Counted from the first letter of the stretch, positions 10,642-21,745 are shown. The stretch is 64,000 bases of DNA from Kappaphycus alvarezii (GCA_002205965.3 NADL03000669.1:124001-188000); one strand, 5' to 3'. Notes: generated by a model from the sequence alone, not told the origin. Program-made: numbers and translations.

Positions 10642-10980
10642 AATAAACAATAATCCACACAACCACTCTCAAGGTCCCACCATACACCGTATCCATATCA
10701 ACAAACATACAGTAAGAAACACGTGGCATTGTTGGACACGTGGTCTGCGATAGATATTGTGTCCAAGGGAGGTGCGCTCGTCCACCCGAGATCGCTGCGT
10801 GATTGTACGTCTGAGGCCATCAAACACCCAACACAACACTCCACCAACCGCCGCAACACGATATGTGCCGTGCCACTACCTCCCCCCCCCTCATTTCTCC
10901 CAACTCCACCAAACCACCTTCACCTTCAACTCCACCACAAACACCCCAACACACAAAACGCCCACCAACAAACCCAAAAA

Positions 10981-11298
10981 ATGGTCTCCGCCGCTTTCAT
11001 CCCCGCCGTCGCACTCACGGCTCCCCGCGCCACACGCGCCGTATCACCCCACATTGCCCCATCCATGAGCCTACGGAAGCGCGCTGCACGTCTCGCCGCG
11101 CTTCCTGCTACTCTGACCACAGTGGCTGCGCCAGTGCTTGCGACAGAGGGTACTGGCGAGTCGTTGGGCATCGATAACCCGCTCTTGTACATTCCGCTGA
11201 TTTTGATACCGGCCGCTTTCTTTGTCCTGTTTTTGCAGTTTGGCGGCGGACAGGATAATGAGGACTTTTTCGGCAGTTATGATGAACGTCGTCGTTAG
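10981..11298 (+). CDS. Photosystem II small transmembrane subunit, PsbW-like
   Basis: The 105-residue product starts at the ATG at 10981. Residues 1 to about 58 form a bipartite transit peptide: a basic, Ala/Ser-rich chloroplast part and a hydrophobic stretch ending at APVLA. This is followed by mature ATEGTGESLGIDNPLLYIPL. One membrane helix (about LLYIPLILIPAAFFVLFLQF) is followed by a short charged tail, NEDFFGSYDERRR. Layout and size fit nuclear-encoded PSII single-helix subunits such as PsbW. I am sure of a thylakoid single-pass protein and less sure of the exact Psb letter. The frame is intact. It runs convergent with the PsbQ'-like gene, the two stops lying 168 bp apart. Confidence 0.62.
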   Translation: MVSAAFIPAVALTAPRATRAVSPHIAPSMSLRKRAARLAALPATLTTVAAPVLATEGTGESLGIDNPLLYIPLILIPAAFFVLFLQFGGGQDNEDFFGSYDERRR

Positions 11299-11465
11299 TT
11301 GCGCCATGGTGTGGAAAAGGGTTGGATGTATGCTGTGGGGGTGTGTTGTTTGGGCGATGGGTTGTGTTTATGTAGGCGTTGTTTGTGCCTGTAGCGTTTA
11401 TCGCCCGTGTCTAGTTGGGGCTGGCAAGTAAAATCAACGTGGCGTGAAAAGACATATGATGGCGT

Positions 11466-12023
11466 TTACAATTCGTCGGGAATGTCGCCGATACTGGCCT
11501 CTTTCAAAACTGCGAAAAACTCGTCGAGCAGGTGTGTTGCCTCGGCGTGCATTTGTGAAAAGCGTTGTACGTCCTGATCCAAGGCTGGCTTATCCATGCC
11601 TTTGACTATAGTGCGAAACTGTTTTGCAATGCCTATGCCTCGCGGTTTCAATGTTGGATTCCATGTCTTTGATAAAAACTCCATGTCCCCTGAAACGGCG
11701 TAGATGGACCTGAGATAGCCGCGAAGGGAATCCCATTCCGAGGGTTCTAGTTGACGTTGGGAGGTGAAAATCGGAACCAGTTGTGCCCATTGCTTCTGCG
11801 CGGACAGGAGGCGTGAGAATTCTCGGGCGCCCGGAGGGAGTTGGGGGGGTGGCTCTGCAGCTTGCGTTGGTGGGTCGAGGAGGAAGGGGGTTAGCGATAG
11901 GAGGGTTAGAAATGTTCGACGAGAGGTAGGGTGGGGATGGAGATTGCAGGTTGGGGGGGATGTGTGGTTGGGTGAGGGAGGGGAGGGAAGGGGAGGGTGC
12001 GAAAGAAAGGTGGGGATACGCAT
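11466..12023 (-). CDS. PsbQ'-like oxygen-evolving complex protein
   Basis: This is a thylakoid-lumen extrinsic subunit of photosystem II that stabilises the manganese cluster; the PsbQ' form is typical of red algae. I chose the ATG at 12023 (MRIPTFL) because the frame open further upstream runs into the GTACN array. The 185-residue product has a Pro/Ser-rich chloroplast transit region and then a twin-arginine lumen signal, SRRTFLTLLSLTPFLL. This is followed by the cleavage region TQAAEP. The mature part is all-helical (SRLLSAQKQWAQLVPIF, EWDSLRGYLRSIYA, KQFRTIVKGMDKPAL, HLLDEFFAVLKEA), as expected for a PsbQ four-helix bundle. The frame is intact. It is convergent with the PsbW-like gene and divergent from the kinase. 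Confidence 0.72.
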   Translation of the reverse strand: MRIPTFLSHPPLPSPPSPNHTSPPTCNLHPHPTSRRTFLTLLSLTPFLLDPPTQAAEPPPQLPPGAREFSRLLSAQKQWAQLVPIFTSQRQLEPSEWDSLRGYLRSIYAVSGDMEFLSKTWNPTLKPRGIGIAKQFRTIVKGMDKPALDQDVQRFSQMHAEATHLLDEFFAVLKEASIGDIPDEL

Positions 12024-12163
12024 GATGGGGTTGAGAGGGTCGGGTGAAGAGGACGTTGAGTTGAGCTCGATGGTGGATGGAGGGCACGGCAGTGAGTCGA
12101 GGCAGATCATTCTGCAATCTGGCAATGATGCTGAGAAGGCGGGCTTTCGGCTGTCCAGCAATA

Positions 12164-12268
12164 CAGTTACTGTACTGTACTGTACCCTCGAACGTACCGT
12201 ACAACACAAGAGGTGGTGTACAGTAAGTTACATGAGGTACAAGAGGTACAGTGCTGTACTGTACAGTC
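12164..12268. promoter_or_regulatory. Cluster of GTACN repeats between divergent genes
   Basis: About a dozen GTAC tetramers occur within 105 bp, including ACTGTACTGTACTGTACC and GCTGTACTGTACAGTCAC. The cluster sits about 140-245 bp upstream of the PsbQ'-like start and about 600 bp upstream of the kinase start. It is the densest array in the window. Confidence 0.45.
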
Positions 12269-12861
12269 ACAGTGCCACGCGTCCCGTCAAGATTGGAACC
12301 GGAATTGTGCATTTGGAAAAAGTTTCGGAAATACATGTATTGTACGGCTTTAACGAGCACTTTTTGTACAATTAGAGCTTGAAGTGGTTACCGGCGCTGG
12401 ATCAATACTTGCTTACTGCAATGTCCATTCTCAACTGCTGGATTTAATTCAAATGCTTCAAGCTTAGAGCATTGTCCAACAACGGTCCGGTCCGTCCACT
12501 AGCCAAATCCCGTCCCAGCCTGCTAATAACTCAAAATAAACCACCAGCCTTTTGCTGCAACCTGCTGAAACCAGAATAAAATTCGCCCCAGAAAAACGGC
12601 GACTCAACTTTACTGTCGCCCATCTTTACCCATCCACGCAAGCAAAAAACATTCTTACAGCCCCTACTTTCCTCCATTTCACATCCCTGCCCTCCTCGCA
12701 ATCATAATTTCATCCCTTGTCCCTCGCGGATTTCCGTTCCCGCAGCTCTTCCTACCCACAAACAATGATTCCCACCTCGATCCCTGCACAATGAAAGGCT
12801 GGCTCCAAACCCGCACAAACCCGCTTTCCCTACGCCCGGAATCCTATTTCTTCCGCCTCCA

Positions 12862-14227
12862 ATGGGGCTTTCTCTCTCGTCATCTCACCGACTCTTCCGC
12901 CGCCCAGGCAAAGTACTTCATACACGACTCGAAATCACCTCCTCCAACAGTGCCCTCAAAATCCATCTCCAATCGGTCCACTCGGCATCGTCTACGCCAC
13001 GGAAACTGCTCCCCATCAACTACACTCCCAACACCGTCTCACCCTCCACGCAAGCTCCCCAACCGCCTTGAACTCTGGTTATCCTGTTTACATCGCGCCA
13101 CCAATCGCAAATTTGATCAGTGGTATCGTCTCGGCCCCGAGTTGGGCCACGGTTCTGACGCACGTCTTTTGTTCCAAATGTCGCCACCCCCCGCATGCAC
13201 CTCCCGTCGCTGTGAAGCGAATTTCATTGCAGCCTACCTCTCCCGATGACCCTACGTCCGAAACAACAGGTTTCAAACTGCACCACATCTTCAGAGAAAT
13301 TCAACTTCAAACACAAAGCCGCCTCCCACTCTTCCTACATTGCAGACATCTATGATGTCTTTTTTGACGCCGACTTTTGTCATATCGTTCATGCAATACG
13401 GGAATAAAGGCTCTCTCAGTCAGCTACTCAACGCACGCCAGGGTAACCTTCCCGAAATCCTTGTACGAAATCTGGTCACACAGATTGCAATGGCCTTGCT
13501 TTCATTGCATCAGAGTAACATTGTTCATCGTGATGTCAAATGTGATAACGTCATTTTGCGGCAACCCAATGCATCAACACTGTCTGTAATGTTGTCTGAT
13601 TTCGGGTTTGCTACCGTGTGGCGTCCCGACATGACCAGCTCTATGGACGACTTTTGTCATGGCTTAGCGGGTACGGAGCTGTATCTTGCACCCGAGGTGG
13701 CACTGGCGATTGGTACGGCGCTCCGGTGGATGTGTTCTCATTGGGTGTCGTGTGCCACGTTTGCTTGACAGGGCTTTTCCTTTTGACGTAAAGGAAGGGT
13801 CTGAGACCAGCGCTGAACGGGAAGCGAGATATGAAGGTTTGGATGAGCTGGAGATGTGTGAGGGTATTTCAAAAGAGGCTGTGAGCTTTTGCAAGATGTT
13901 GTTGAATCGGGAGTGGAGGAAACGGCCGACTATAGCTGGAGTTTTGCAGCATCGGTGGTTGAGGAAGGAAGGGATGATCAGGTGGCGCAGAGGAGAAAGA
14001 TTGGGGCTGGGAAGGAGATGGTGAACGGGATGGTGGTGTTTCGGAGGGGGATTTATGCGGTAATGGCGGTTACCAAATTGAAACAGTTTGGAATGGCGGG
14101 GAGTCTGGAGCGGGAAGTGACTGTGTACTATCCCTCGACGAGTAGCGAGGGATGTTCTGGTGAGGCAAGGGGACTGAGGTCTGGATGCTTTGGAGTTAGA
14201 ATGAATGTAGGGGTACGTAGTAGATAG
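12862..14227 (+). CDS. CaMK-like serine/threonine protein kinase
   Basis: All main kinase motifs are present in order. They are a glycine loop (YRLGPELGHGS), VAVKRISL with the ATP-binding Lys, REIQLQ for helix C, IVHRDVKCDNVIL for the catalytic loop, SDFGFA for the DFG motif and GTELYLAPEV for the activation segment/APE. These are followed by DVFSLGVVCHV, GLFPFD and the RPTIAGVLQHRW end of the C-lobe. Beyond the lobe, FRRGIYAVMAVTKLKQF resembles the regulatory helix after CaMK-type kinases (usual wording: ARRKWK-x-I-AV-AVNKL). I therefore extend the gene to 14227. The ATG at 12862 gives MGLSLSSS, a possible myristoylation start; an upstream ATG at 12791 is the alternative. The reading frame changes about four times (for example between the glycine loop and the VAVK motif). 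The exact exon structure is not certain and substrates cannot be told. Confidence 0.8.
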
Positions 14228-15337
14228 AATTGAGTAATGCTTTTCTGAGTAGATTTGAATGAATATCCTGCACTGCTTTACGTAATTGACTTACTATAGG
14301 AGAGTTTGTATAGAGATGTAGGCCCTATAGCTTGGGCTGCAGAGGTGAGAAATGCCAGATTCTTTTCAAGACATAAAGAAATTGTTGCATCAGACATTCA
14401 ACAGGAAATAAACGATTGAAGGAATCGGACCAAGGGCCTTTAACAGTTTAGCGGTAGTCCTCCAATACCGGGTCATCGCCGCCCAGTCCAGAGCCATTCT
14501 TCAGCCGTTTAGGGAAGCGACAGATCATTACATCAGCGCTTACGATATGTAGGTACTTTTTCACTCCGAAATTAAAAGGTTTACCCCACGTTTGAGGTTT
14601 CAAGCTCAAGTCTGTAAAAACATGGAATGAAACAAAGTGCTGAACAATCCTCCAATTTGTAGGGATAGATGAAACAAATGCTGGATCTACTAATGCTCTG
14701 CAGGCAAGTCACTGTCAGAAGTTTATCTTTACCAAAGCACGCATACATTTTGAGTAAGCATTTCAGACATACATCCAAACATGCTCATTTGGTGTTTACA
14801 AGGATCAAGTTGTCGACTCCCCCCTCTTTGTCTACCTGATAAGATTGTTACAGGGTGATGGTGGAGTGGGTCGAAATGGACGTTATCACATGGCAGGTGA
14901 TTCCGGAAGAAATGAGCATTTTGATAAGAGTTTTCAAATAACACTGCCCATGCCTTTCTCGGGTAAGGAACAAAATGTAGATCAAATTTGTTTTTCAAAA
15001 TTAAAAATTACATGCTAAAACTAATTTAATGTCACTTCGTACTCTAGAGCAAATTTGCTGTGCAAAGATCAAAAATTGCTGCAACCTACATACCTTGTAA
15101 AACATGATGAAACATTGGCCATAAAAAGTCATCGGCCAATTTTCAATCGAATCTACGGTTGGGTCTGTGAAGTTTTCATTCTTTTTGGCAAGTGTGTTTC
15201 GCCTTCCATGTCATCTGCCCCTCCCCCTGTTCACATCTGCCGTACACGTCAAACCAGACCGACGTTCCAGGTCAAGCAACAGAGACCATCCCATGCCCCT
15301 CCTCCCTCAACAACCCAAAAGCGACTGCAGTCTCACC
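14228..15337. other. Intergenic region, nothing recognised
   Basis: No open frame resembles a known protein. It includes moderately AT-rich sequence at 14580-15060 and the upstream region of the coiled-coil gene. No GTACN array was found here. Confidence 0.4.
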
Positions 15338-16206
15338 ATGAACACGACGCTTTCCCCCGCCACAAACGCCACTCCCCCCACCAACATCGAGCGACTCAGC
15401 GCTCTGTTGGAAGCATCCGAATCACGTGCCGAGGCAGCAAACGCGGAGGCCGAGAATCTACGTCGTGAAAACGCGTCGCTCACATCCGCCATCGAAACGT
15501 CGAGTCGTTTACTCGACAACCTTCGCACAGACTATGACAAACTAAACCAGAGACACGACGCGTCAACAAGGATGCCATGACTGTGTTTCAATATCGGAGA
15601 CTGCGCGGTTGCGTAGTCAGGTTGGACAACTGGAGCGCGAGGTTGTACGGTTGAATCAACGTGCTGATGATTCGGATAAACGGTATGTAGGGGAGCGACG
15701 CAAGTGTGTAGCTTTGGAGAGGGTGTGCATGGATTTGAGAAGACGGGTTGCATTGGCGAGGAAAAGGCGGTAGAGGGAGGACGAGTGGAGGAGGCGGTGT
15801 TGGGAGGCAGGTTGCGGAGGCGGAATTGGCGGAGGTGAAAGTGGAGATGGAGAGGTGGAGGGCGAAAAGTAGCGGGGTGGATGCGATGAGGGAACGGGCG
15901 AGGGGGCGGAACGGGCGGAGAGGGTGCAAAGGGAGCGGGTGGGGGCTTTGGAGAGGGAAGTGGAATCGAGGGAGAGGCTGTTGAGTGAGGCGGTGTGGAG
16001 AGGAATAAGTTGAGGGGGTATTTGAGCAAGTATGAGAGGGAGTTGGAGGAAAAGGAGAGGCGGTTGGGGAAGTGAAGATGTGGATTAGGGAGGGGAGGAG
16101 AGGGGGGGGAGGCGGGAGAGGTATGGTGGAGGAGGAGGAGTTGGAGGAGTTGATGAGGAGAGAGATGGGAGGGAGGCGCGAGAGGAATCGCATGAGGGGA
16201 CGGTAA
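15338..16206 (+). CDS. Coiled-coil protein, function unknown
   Basis: The ATG at 15338 begins MNTTLSPATNATPPTNIERL and leads straight into heptads: LSALLEASESRAEAANAEAE, then LRSQVGQLEREVVRLNQRAD and later a stretch of the type ALEREVESRERLL. Nearly the whole chain of about 290 residues should be coiled coil. The G/A-rich second half (15770-16200) changes frame several times in purine runs, which fits homopolymer error. The end is unclear: a TAA lies at 16204-16206, but GTAAGT at 16203 would also serve as a splice donor. Another coil-like stretch, MARVQRLEHRLMHRRKSQ, occurs at about 16515-16575. No family can be named from a coiled coil alone. Confidence 0.55.
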
Positions 16207-18808
16207 GTTTTGGTTAAGGAGGCTGAATGGTTTGGGCTGGTGTGGGTTTGGATTCGTTTGGAATGAGACTGACTTTATGTGTTTGTTTGTTACGATGTGG
16301 ATTTGTGGATGATGTAGATTGATGATTGGGAGAATGATGTGACCGCGACGACTGTGAATTGGATGGTTTGGTGAGTGGTGAGGGGGACGAAGGCGTGAGT
16401 TTTGCAGAGCATCGCCGCTGTTGAGGGAGGTTGATTGCAGGCTGCGTTTAAGGATTCGTGGTAGGAAAAGAAGGTGGTGCTACGGCAGGGGGAAGACGGG
16501 GAGAAAAGATGGATTTGATGGCGCGGGTGCAGCGATTGGAGCATCGTTTAATGCATCGCCGAAAGTCGCAGTAAAGCCGGGACGGTTGAAAGGGGAAGAG
16601 AACGCAGCAGCTGGGGGACTAGTGGCAGTAACTTGACTCACTGCGGCTAAATAGAGCGCTTTACTTGGTGTTGAGTGTTTTGTGCTTATCAATGGATTTG
16701 GCAAGTGCGACGTGCAGGCCCACTAGAATTGACTACCGTAGCTTTTGAGGCAGTGTTCGGCCGACAGCAAATTGTAAATGCAAATTGTGCAGTAATTGCA
16801 GTAATTGCACAAAATGCCGTAATCGCTACACGAAAAATAGTGCGTTGTTGGCCATTTCCACGTTGCAACTTGGGCAAAAAGTAATTCCACGTGTACAAAC
16901 GGCACAAAGCTGTAGCGTAAGGAAAAATATCTTACATACTTGTAATCACGCAACAAATTCACAAGTTTCAGTCTGACCCGCATCGATTTAATGTTGGATT
17001 ATTTCTCAATCTGCCAGATGTAAGGGGGGCACACACCAAAGGCGTAAGAACTGTCTGTATTCACGTGACGTGACACTTCAGTGTAGCCCAATGCAGCCCA
17101 AAGTGTGACAACCACTACATTACAGTATACTGTACTACTGTTTCCCAAGTTGTTCCGTATCGCTAGAGCAGGTGCATCCAGTCACCATGAACACGGTCCC
17201 ATGATGGTCCTAGAAAAGAGACATGTGTTACTTATTAAGCCAGACCTCTGTAAAGGGCCAGGTACAGAGACTGACCACGATTTCATTGCTGGAAGGGACA
17301 AACCGCTCTAATTATTTCAAACCACCATTATAAACCGAACTCCCTAAAGTAAGTACTATTAACGAACCAACTGTGCTGTAATGCATCTGCTAAGGACTAC
17401 GTCAACAATTAAAATGCAATTTTTTTTGGTCTGTCGGACGTATTCTAACCGGACCGGTCCCATACCTAACCAAGTACAAGCTGAACCGAACTTTAAGCGT
17501 TCTCTGTTATCACGGAGGTGGCACGATCGGTCGCAGATCGAGCTATGCCCAATACGCCAAGATAAGGGCTATTCTCCTCCAGCGACACGCGGCGCTGATG
17601 GTCACCTCTAACACCGCCCGTCTCTTGACCGGGCTTTCTGCCACTTTCTATTGGCTACAACGCCCAGACTTTTGTAATGTAGCTCCTGCAACATCGCTCG
17701 AATAGAAGTTTACAGGTTGCAACCTCTTAAATCACTCGCAGTAAACCAGCCCCATTCTTCCCCCTCAGCACAATGTGTGTATACGGAAGTGGACAATCTT
17801 ACCACGACTGTACTTTTACATCCCTTTTTAAACAATTCCACAGACACGGTACAACTTGTAAGGACAGGGAAGATTGGGTGGGTACTGCGAGTGGCTTTAG
17901 AGTTTGGAACCCTATAAACTTTACATTCGAATGATGTTGCAGGATCTACGTTACGCAATCCGAGCGTTATAGCTACTAGAAAATGTACGGTAGCCCACAA
18001 GATACAGGTGGTGTTGGAGGTGATTATCAACGCATCGTGTCGCTGGAGAAGGATACCCTCACCTTGGCATATTAGTCCTTAGCTGGGTCGGTGACTGATC
18101 GTGCCAACTCCATAAAAATGGAGAACGCGCTTGGGTGCCACCTCCCGAGCATCGAGATTGGGACAGGGACGAGCTTGCTCTTCCTAGGTAGAATTGAAGG
18201 TATCAAGAGTTCATAGCTGCTTTTACGATATAGGCTCGCCCCAGTCCTTATATTCACGCTCTGTGGATGGCACCCGGGCGCATAGGAAGTATTATGGATG
18301 AAGAATGTAGCTGTCAGAGCAATGGAAACGTTCGTGAGGGTGTGTTCGGTCTCACGCAAAGGGACGCCGCAGCAACCGCCATATCCAATGCAGCGTGCCC
18401 TATGGTGGCTTTACGGTAGACTTTAAAGCGTCATTACTCTGGTGTGCTGCCACATGCCTATCAGAAAGCCTCATTCGCCGCTAAGAAATTTGGAAGGGAA
18501 CCATTTCATTTTTCAGCACGAGGAAGCGTTTGGGTGCTTTACTCTTGAAAAATATGTTCGGCTATATCATGGAGCATTAGAAATAGATAGTAGAGCACCA
18601 AAATGCCTCCTCCCGTTGTCCTTTTACTCTCCTGAATAGAAAGAGATAGAGCGAGACATCTAAAACCTCATAACCCACAATTGTTTGTTGAGAGACCGGC
18701 GTAAGGCAGGCTCTAAGGTACGCTGCATTTGAACATTGCAGCTGCTACAGCATGCCTTGCCGGAGGACTGAACGCACTATTATGAGTAGGGTGTGTTTGG
18801 ATGCTTTA

Positions 18809-18849
18809 ATAGACAAGACATGCAGTAACTAACTGCATGTCTTGTCTAT
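18809..18849. repeat. Perfect 18-bp hairpin
   Basis: The arms ATAGACAAGACATGCAGT (18809-18826) and ACTGCATGTCTTGTCTAT (18832-18849) are perfect reverse complements around a 5-nt loop, AACTA. The core ATGCAGT..ACTGCAT recurs at 37794-37811. It could be the head-to-head ends of a small transposon or an excision footprint. Confidence 0.9.
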
Positions 18850-18870
18850 GAAATATAAATAGTATTGCTG

Positions 18871-19140
18871 CAGACACACATTGCACATGCTTTGCACATT
18901 GTGTGGACTTACCATAATGGGACTTAACACAGCGGAATCGGATAGCTATTGGCAGAAACACTACTGGCAGCCCACACTAGACGCACGGCAGCACAGACGG
19001 CCACGCCTGTTGCAACTCTCTTGTATAAACGTCCATTAATACTTACCACAATGGAAAGTCCGCAAAAAGTGGAAAGCATGTGCACAAGCACATGTCTATA
19101 TGCTTTGCGCATGCACATGTGACTGTGCTGCAGAGACTAA
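18871..19140. repeat. Imperfect inverted repeats next to hAT remnant
   Basis: TTGCACATGCTTTGCACAT near 18880 is mirrored by sequence at 19060-19140 (for example CATGTGC-ACAA-GCACATG at 19077-19094). The block may be the worn terminal region of a hAT or MITE element; no target duplication was identified. Confidence 0.4.
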
Positions 19141-19179
19141 GGACAATACTTGGTGCCAATTCTTTCAATTAACAAATGT

Positions 19180-20336
19180 TTACTTCTTGAAGAAACTATT
19201 CCAAGACTTTAGAAGCACAGAGGACTGTATAGTTTCATCACTCAACCTTAATCAAGACTCATCTAAAACTTGATTGGCTCGAGAGAATGAACTCTCGCTC
19301 GCCACAGAAGACGCCTGAATCGCTAAAAACTCTGGCAACAGGAGCAATGGAGGGGAATCGATCCTCATTTGCTTTCACCACTCTAGTGGATCAATTCCAC
19401 GAGTGGCACATGACGTTGACCTAATAAAACGGCCAATCTCATCATCACCACGCAAATCAACACTGTTGTCATCTAGAAGCTGTTCAAACAATGCCCGATC
19501 TGAGCGGTCATTGTTTGAACAGGACTCCGGCGCCGACTACTCTATCGTCTCGCCCCTTCCCCCGCTCGTCTCCGAAATACAGACATACCTTCTTAACAAA
19601 TTTGAATCTGAAATGACATCATTAGAGAATCGAGGGTCAAATATTTTCGCCAATTTGGCTAATTCAGAACAAAGAAATCTCTCATAGGACTCCAGTTTCC
19701 GACTCATTTTTGTTGCAATAGGCACAAGAGCCTGTACGTTTCCACTTGCCGCACTCGGTGCTTTTCTCTTAAGCAAGTCGAAAGCCTTCACAGACATGCT
19801 CAGTGTAACATAAGTTGATCCTGATTGCAATTCGGCTACAGCTGCGGCGGTTTCTAAAAATTTGCATATTACAGCAGATTTCTCCCACTCGGCCTCCGGT
19901 ATAATGAACACAGCCAAATCTTCAATTCTATTGCAAACGGCGGTAAACACACACGACGGGCGGCAAACGCATCCTTAATCATCCTAAATGTGGATGACCA
20001 CCTTGTTTCGACATCCAGAACTGGAAGCTTGGCGTTATCGCCAAGCTCCATTTTCACTGTATTAAACAAATCCCGCCGCTTTGCTGAAGCTCAAATAGCG
20101 TTGATAAGGGATCGAATTGTCAATATTTCTTCCCTTATCAGCCCTAGACACTCCTTTACACCAAGATTAACGACATGAGCGAGGCAACGAACTTGAAAAT
20201 CTTCTAACGAAAATGACGAATGTCCCTCCGATACCAATCGGATCAAAAGAGTTGTAACTCCACTGTAAACATCACTAGCATTATCTAGGTTTGAACCGCG
20301 GTTTGCGACAAAAAATGAGTCTATAACTGTGACCGG
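19180..20336 (-). pseudogene. hAT-family transposase remnant
   Basis: The minus strand encodes the C-terminal two-thirds of a hAT transposase. In order: DNASDVYSGV near the 5' edge, FQVRCLAHVVNLGVKECLGL, LDVETRWSSTFRMIKDAF (D-x-x-TRWSST motif), EWEKSAVICKFLETAA, YERFLCSELAKLAKIFDPRF, and the hAT C-terminal dimerisation motif LAIQASSVASESSFSRASNQ. The chain ends with LLKSWNSFFKK. The N-terminal BED zinc finger is missing and the copy starts abruptly near 20336. It has a frameshift near 19945 and in-frame stops after INAI (about 20095), after PLEW (about 19378) and after VLDES (about 19246). It cannot encode an active transposase. It is a plain cut-and-paste DNA transposon. Confidence 0.85.
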
Positions 20337-20523
20337 ACTGGGGAACTAAAAGTGCGTTTAAAAACCGCTCCCTTTTTTATAATTGATTAAGGGGGACCGA
20401 ACCAACCTACCAAAATATTTGGGTAGACTGACTTTGCGCGTTCAAGCACCCGACAGGACCGACCTTTTTGGCGGTTTAACCAGTTCAATAATGGTCCGGT
20501 CGGACTGTGTTCATGGCGAAATA

Positions 20524-21743
20524 CCCCCGGCAAAAAATATACTGACACTTTGAAACACGGTCTATTCAAAGTGGACCAAACCTTTAACTCGGCCAACTTA
20601 GTAGTCTATCTTCTTGCCCTTGGCATGTATAACGGATACGCAACGTTTCTGCATGGACTTAACTATCTTAACGCGCGTTTCAGAGTCGATATCTTACCAA
20701 GTATCCATAATGCAGTCAATGAGAGAATCCACATCTTCAAACTGCCGCTGGTTGGCGTAAACCTTCCTCACTAGAATGCCCCAAAATTTCTAAAAAGAAT
20801 TCAGGTCTGGTGCATAAGCGGGCCACTCTACAACTGAAATCAATGATCTTTAAGCCAATCTTCCGTCACCCTTGCATGATGACGCGGTGCACTGTCCTGC
20901 ATAAACTGCCACCAAAGTGGCATATACTCGGCGAAATGGAGTATATAATCTTGTAAGGTCTTCACATACTTCGGTCCGTCTTGTTTTCCGTTCAATATTA
21001 CGAGTGGAGACATTTTGTTTCCAGCAAAACAAGCCCAGACCATAAAACTCTCACCATCATTTTTTTTCTTCGAAAACCAGTCCTTGTCTTTTCGCAAATC
21101 ATGCCATTTGTATGCTAGACCGTCCGGACCATCAATTTCTTCTCATCAGACCAAACGATACTATTCTATTTAACTTCACTCCATGTGACCTTTCCAGTTG
21201 CCCAGGCCATTCTTATTTTCTCGTGATATTCACGCATAGCGAGTTTGCGAGCAATTATCTTGTACCGGAGATGTGCTTGCTTTTGAAGCAATAATTGAAC
21301 AGAAGGAGCCTTATCTGGGAGTTGAAGAGCCTTTACTAATCCAAAAGAGCTCAGTTTCCTCTTAGAAGCTTCCCGAATAACCCTCCTGTTGGCCGTTTTC
21401 GTCCATTTGGGTGGCCTTCCAGCGCTTTTTTTGGTTCCGTATCGTTGTGGATCCTTCAAAACCTGTATACCACATCTATGGATCTTTGTAGCTCCCTTTG
21501 AATAGCTTAAATGCTTAGGCAGCTGGAGTGGTGGGCTAGTATTTGTCCTCTTTCGAATATGGTGAGTTACAGTTTTAGCGGCATCGTATTGGGTGAACTG
21601 GAATGCTATTTCTTCGATAAGTGTCTCTTCATGTTTAAAGAGGTCAAAACGGCTGAGTTTAACAGAGTTTTGCGCCATTTTTCATTGTTATTACCGCCAT
21701 GTAACCAAACTGTGAAAAGTGTCAGTATAATTTTTGCCCGGGG
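20524..21743 (-). mobile_element. Tc1/mariner element with terminal inverted repeats
   Basis: The ends are inverted repeats of about 30 bp: left CCCCCGGCAAAAAATATACT, right (reverse complement) CCCCGGGCAAAAATTATACT, both continuing as GACACTTT. A TA dinucleotide lies directly outside each end (20522-20523 and 21744-21745), as expected for the Tc1/mariner target duplication. The 1,220-bp length is normal for the superfamily. It encloses one transposase gene in reverse orientation. Ends are well preserved, so insertion is not extremely old. Confidence 0.9.
20598..21678 (-). pseudogene. Tc1-like transposase, inactivated
   Basis: An ATG at 21678 starts the HTH region (FDLFKHEETLIEEIAFQFTQ, then SAGRPPKWTKTANRRVIREA). 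The catalytic part shows SIVWSDEKK (first Asp) and MQDSAPRHHARVTEDWLKDH (second Asp). WPAYAPDLNSF follows, and then a TAG at the exact position where the family has its third acidic residue (SPDLNPIE in Tc1), followed by KFWGILVRKVYANQ. Other lesions are a stop after WSEVK, a frameshift near LKDH and a stop after IMDTW. The C-terminus ends at HAKGKKIDY. With the third catalytic residue replaced by a stop the copy cannot be active. Confidence 0.88.
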
Positions 21744-21745
21744 TA

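Larger units (their letters stand above)
16207..19179. other. Intergenic / repeat-rich region without genes
   Basis: No convincing coding region is seen except the possible 3' exon of the coiled-coil gene near 16515-16575. A GTAC-like run occurs at 17124-17140. The part from 18800 to 19140 is rich in inverted repeats, including the perfect hairpin annotated separately. It borders the 3' end of the hAT remnant. Confidence 0.45.

Noticed and set aside
12024-12209. Longer N-terminus for the PsbQ'-like protein
   Set aside because: It would translate the GTACN array and disturb the transit peptide; the ATG at 12023 gives a normal bipartite presequence.
15532-16193. Minus-strand Pro/Ser-rich frames at the coiled-coil gene
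   Set aside because: Complement of a G/A-rich coiled-coil coding strand; composition artefact.
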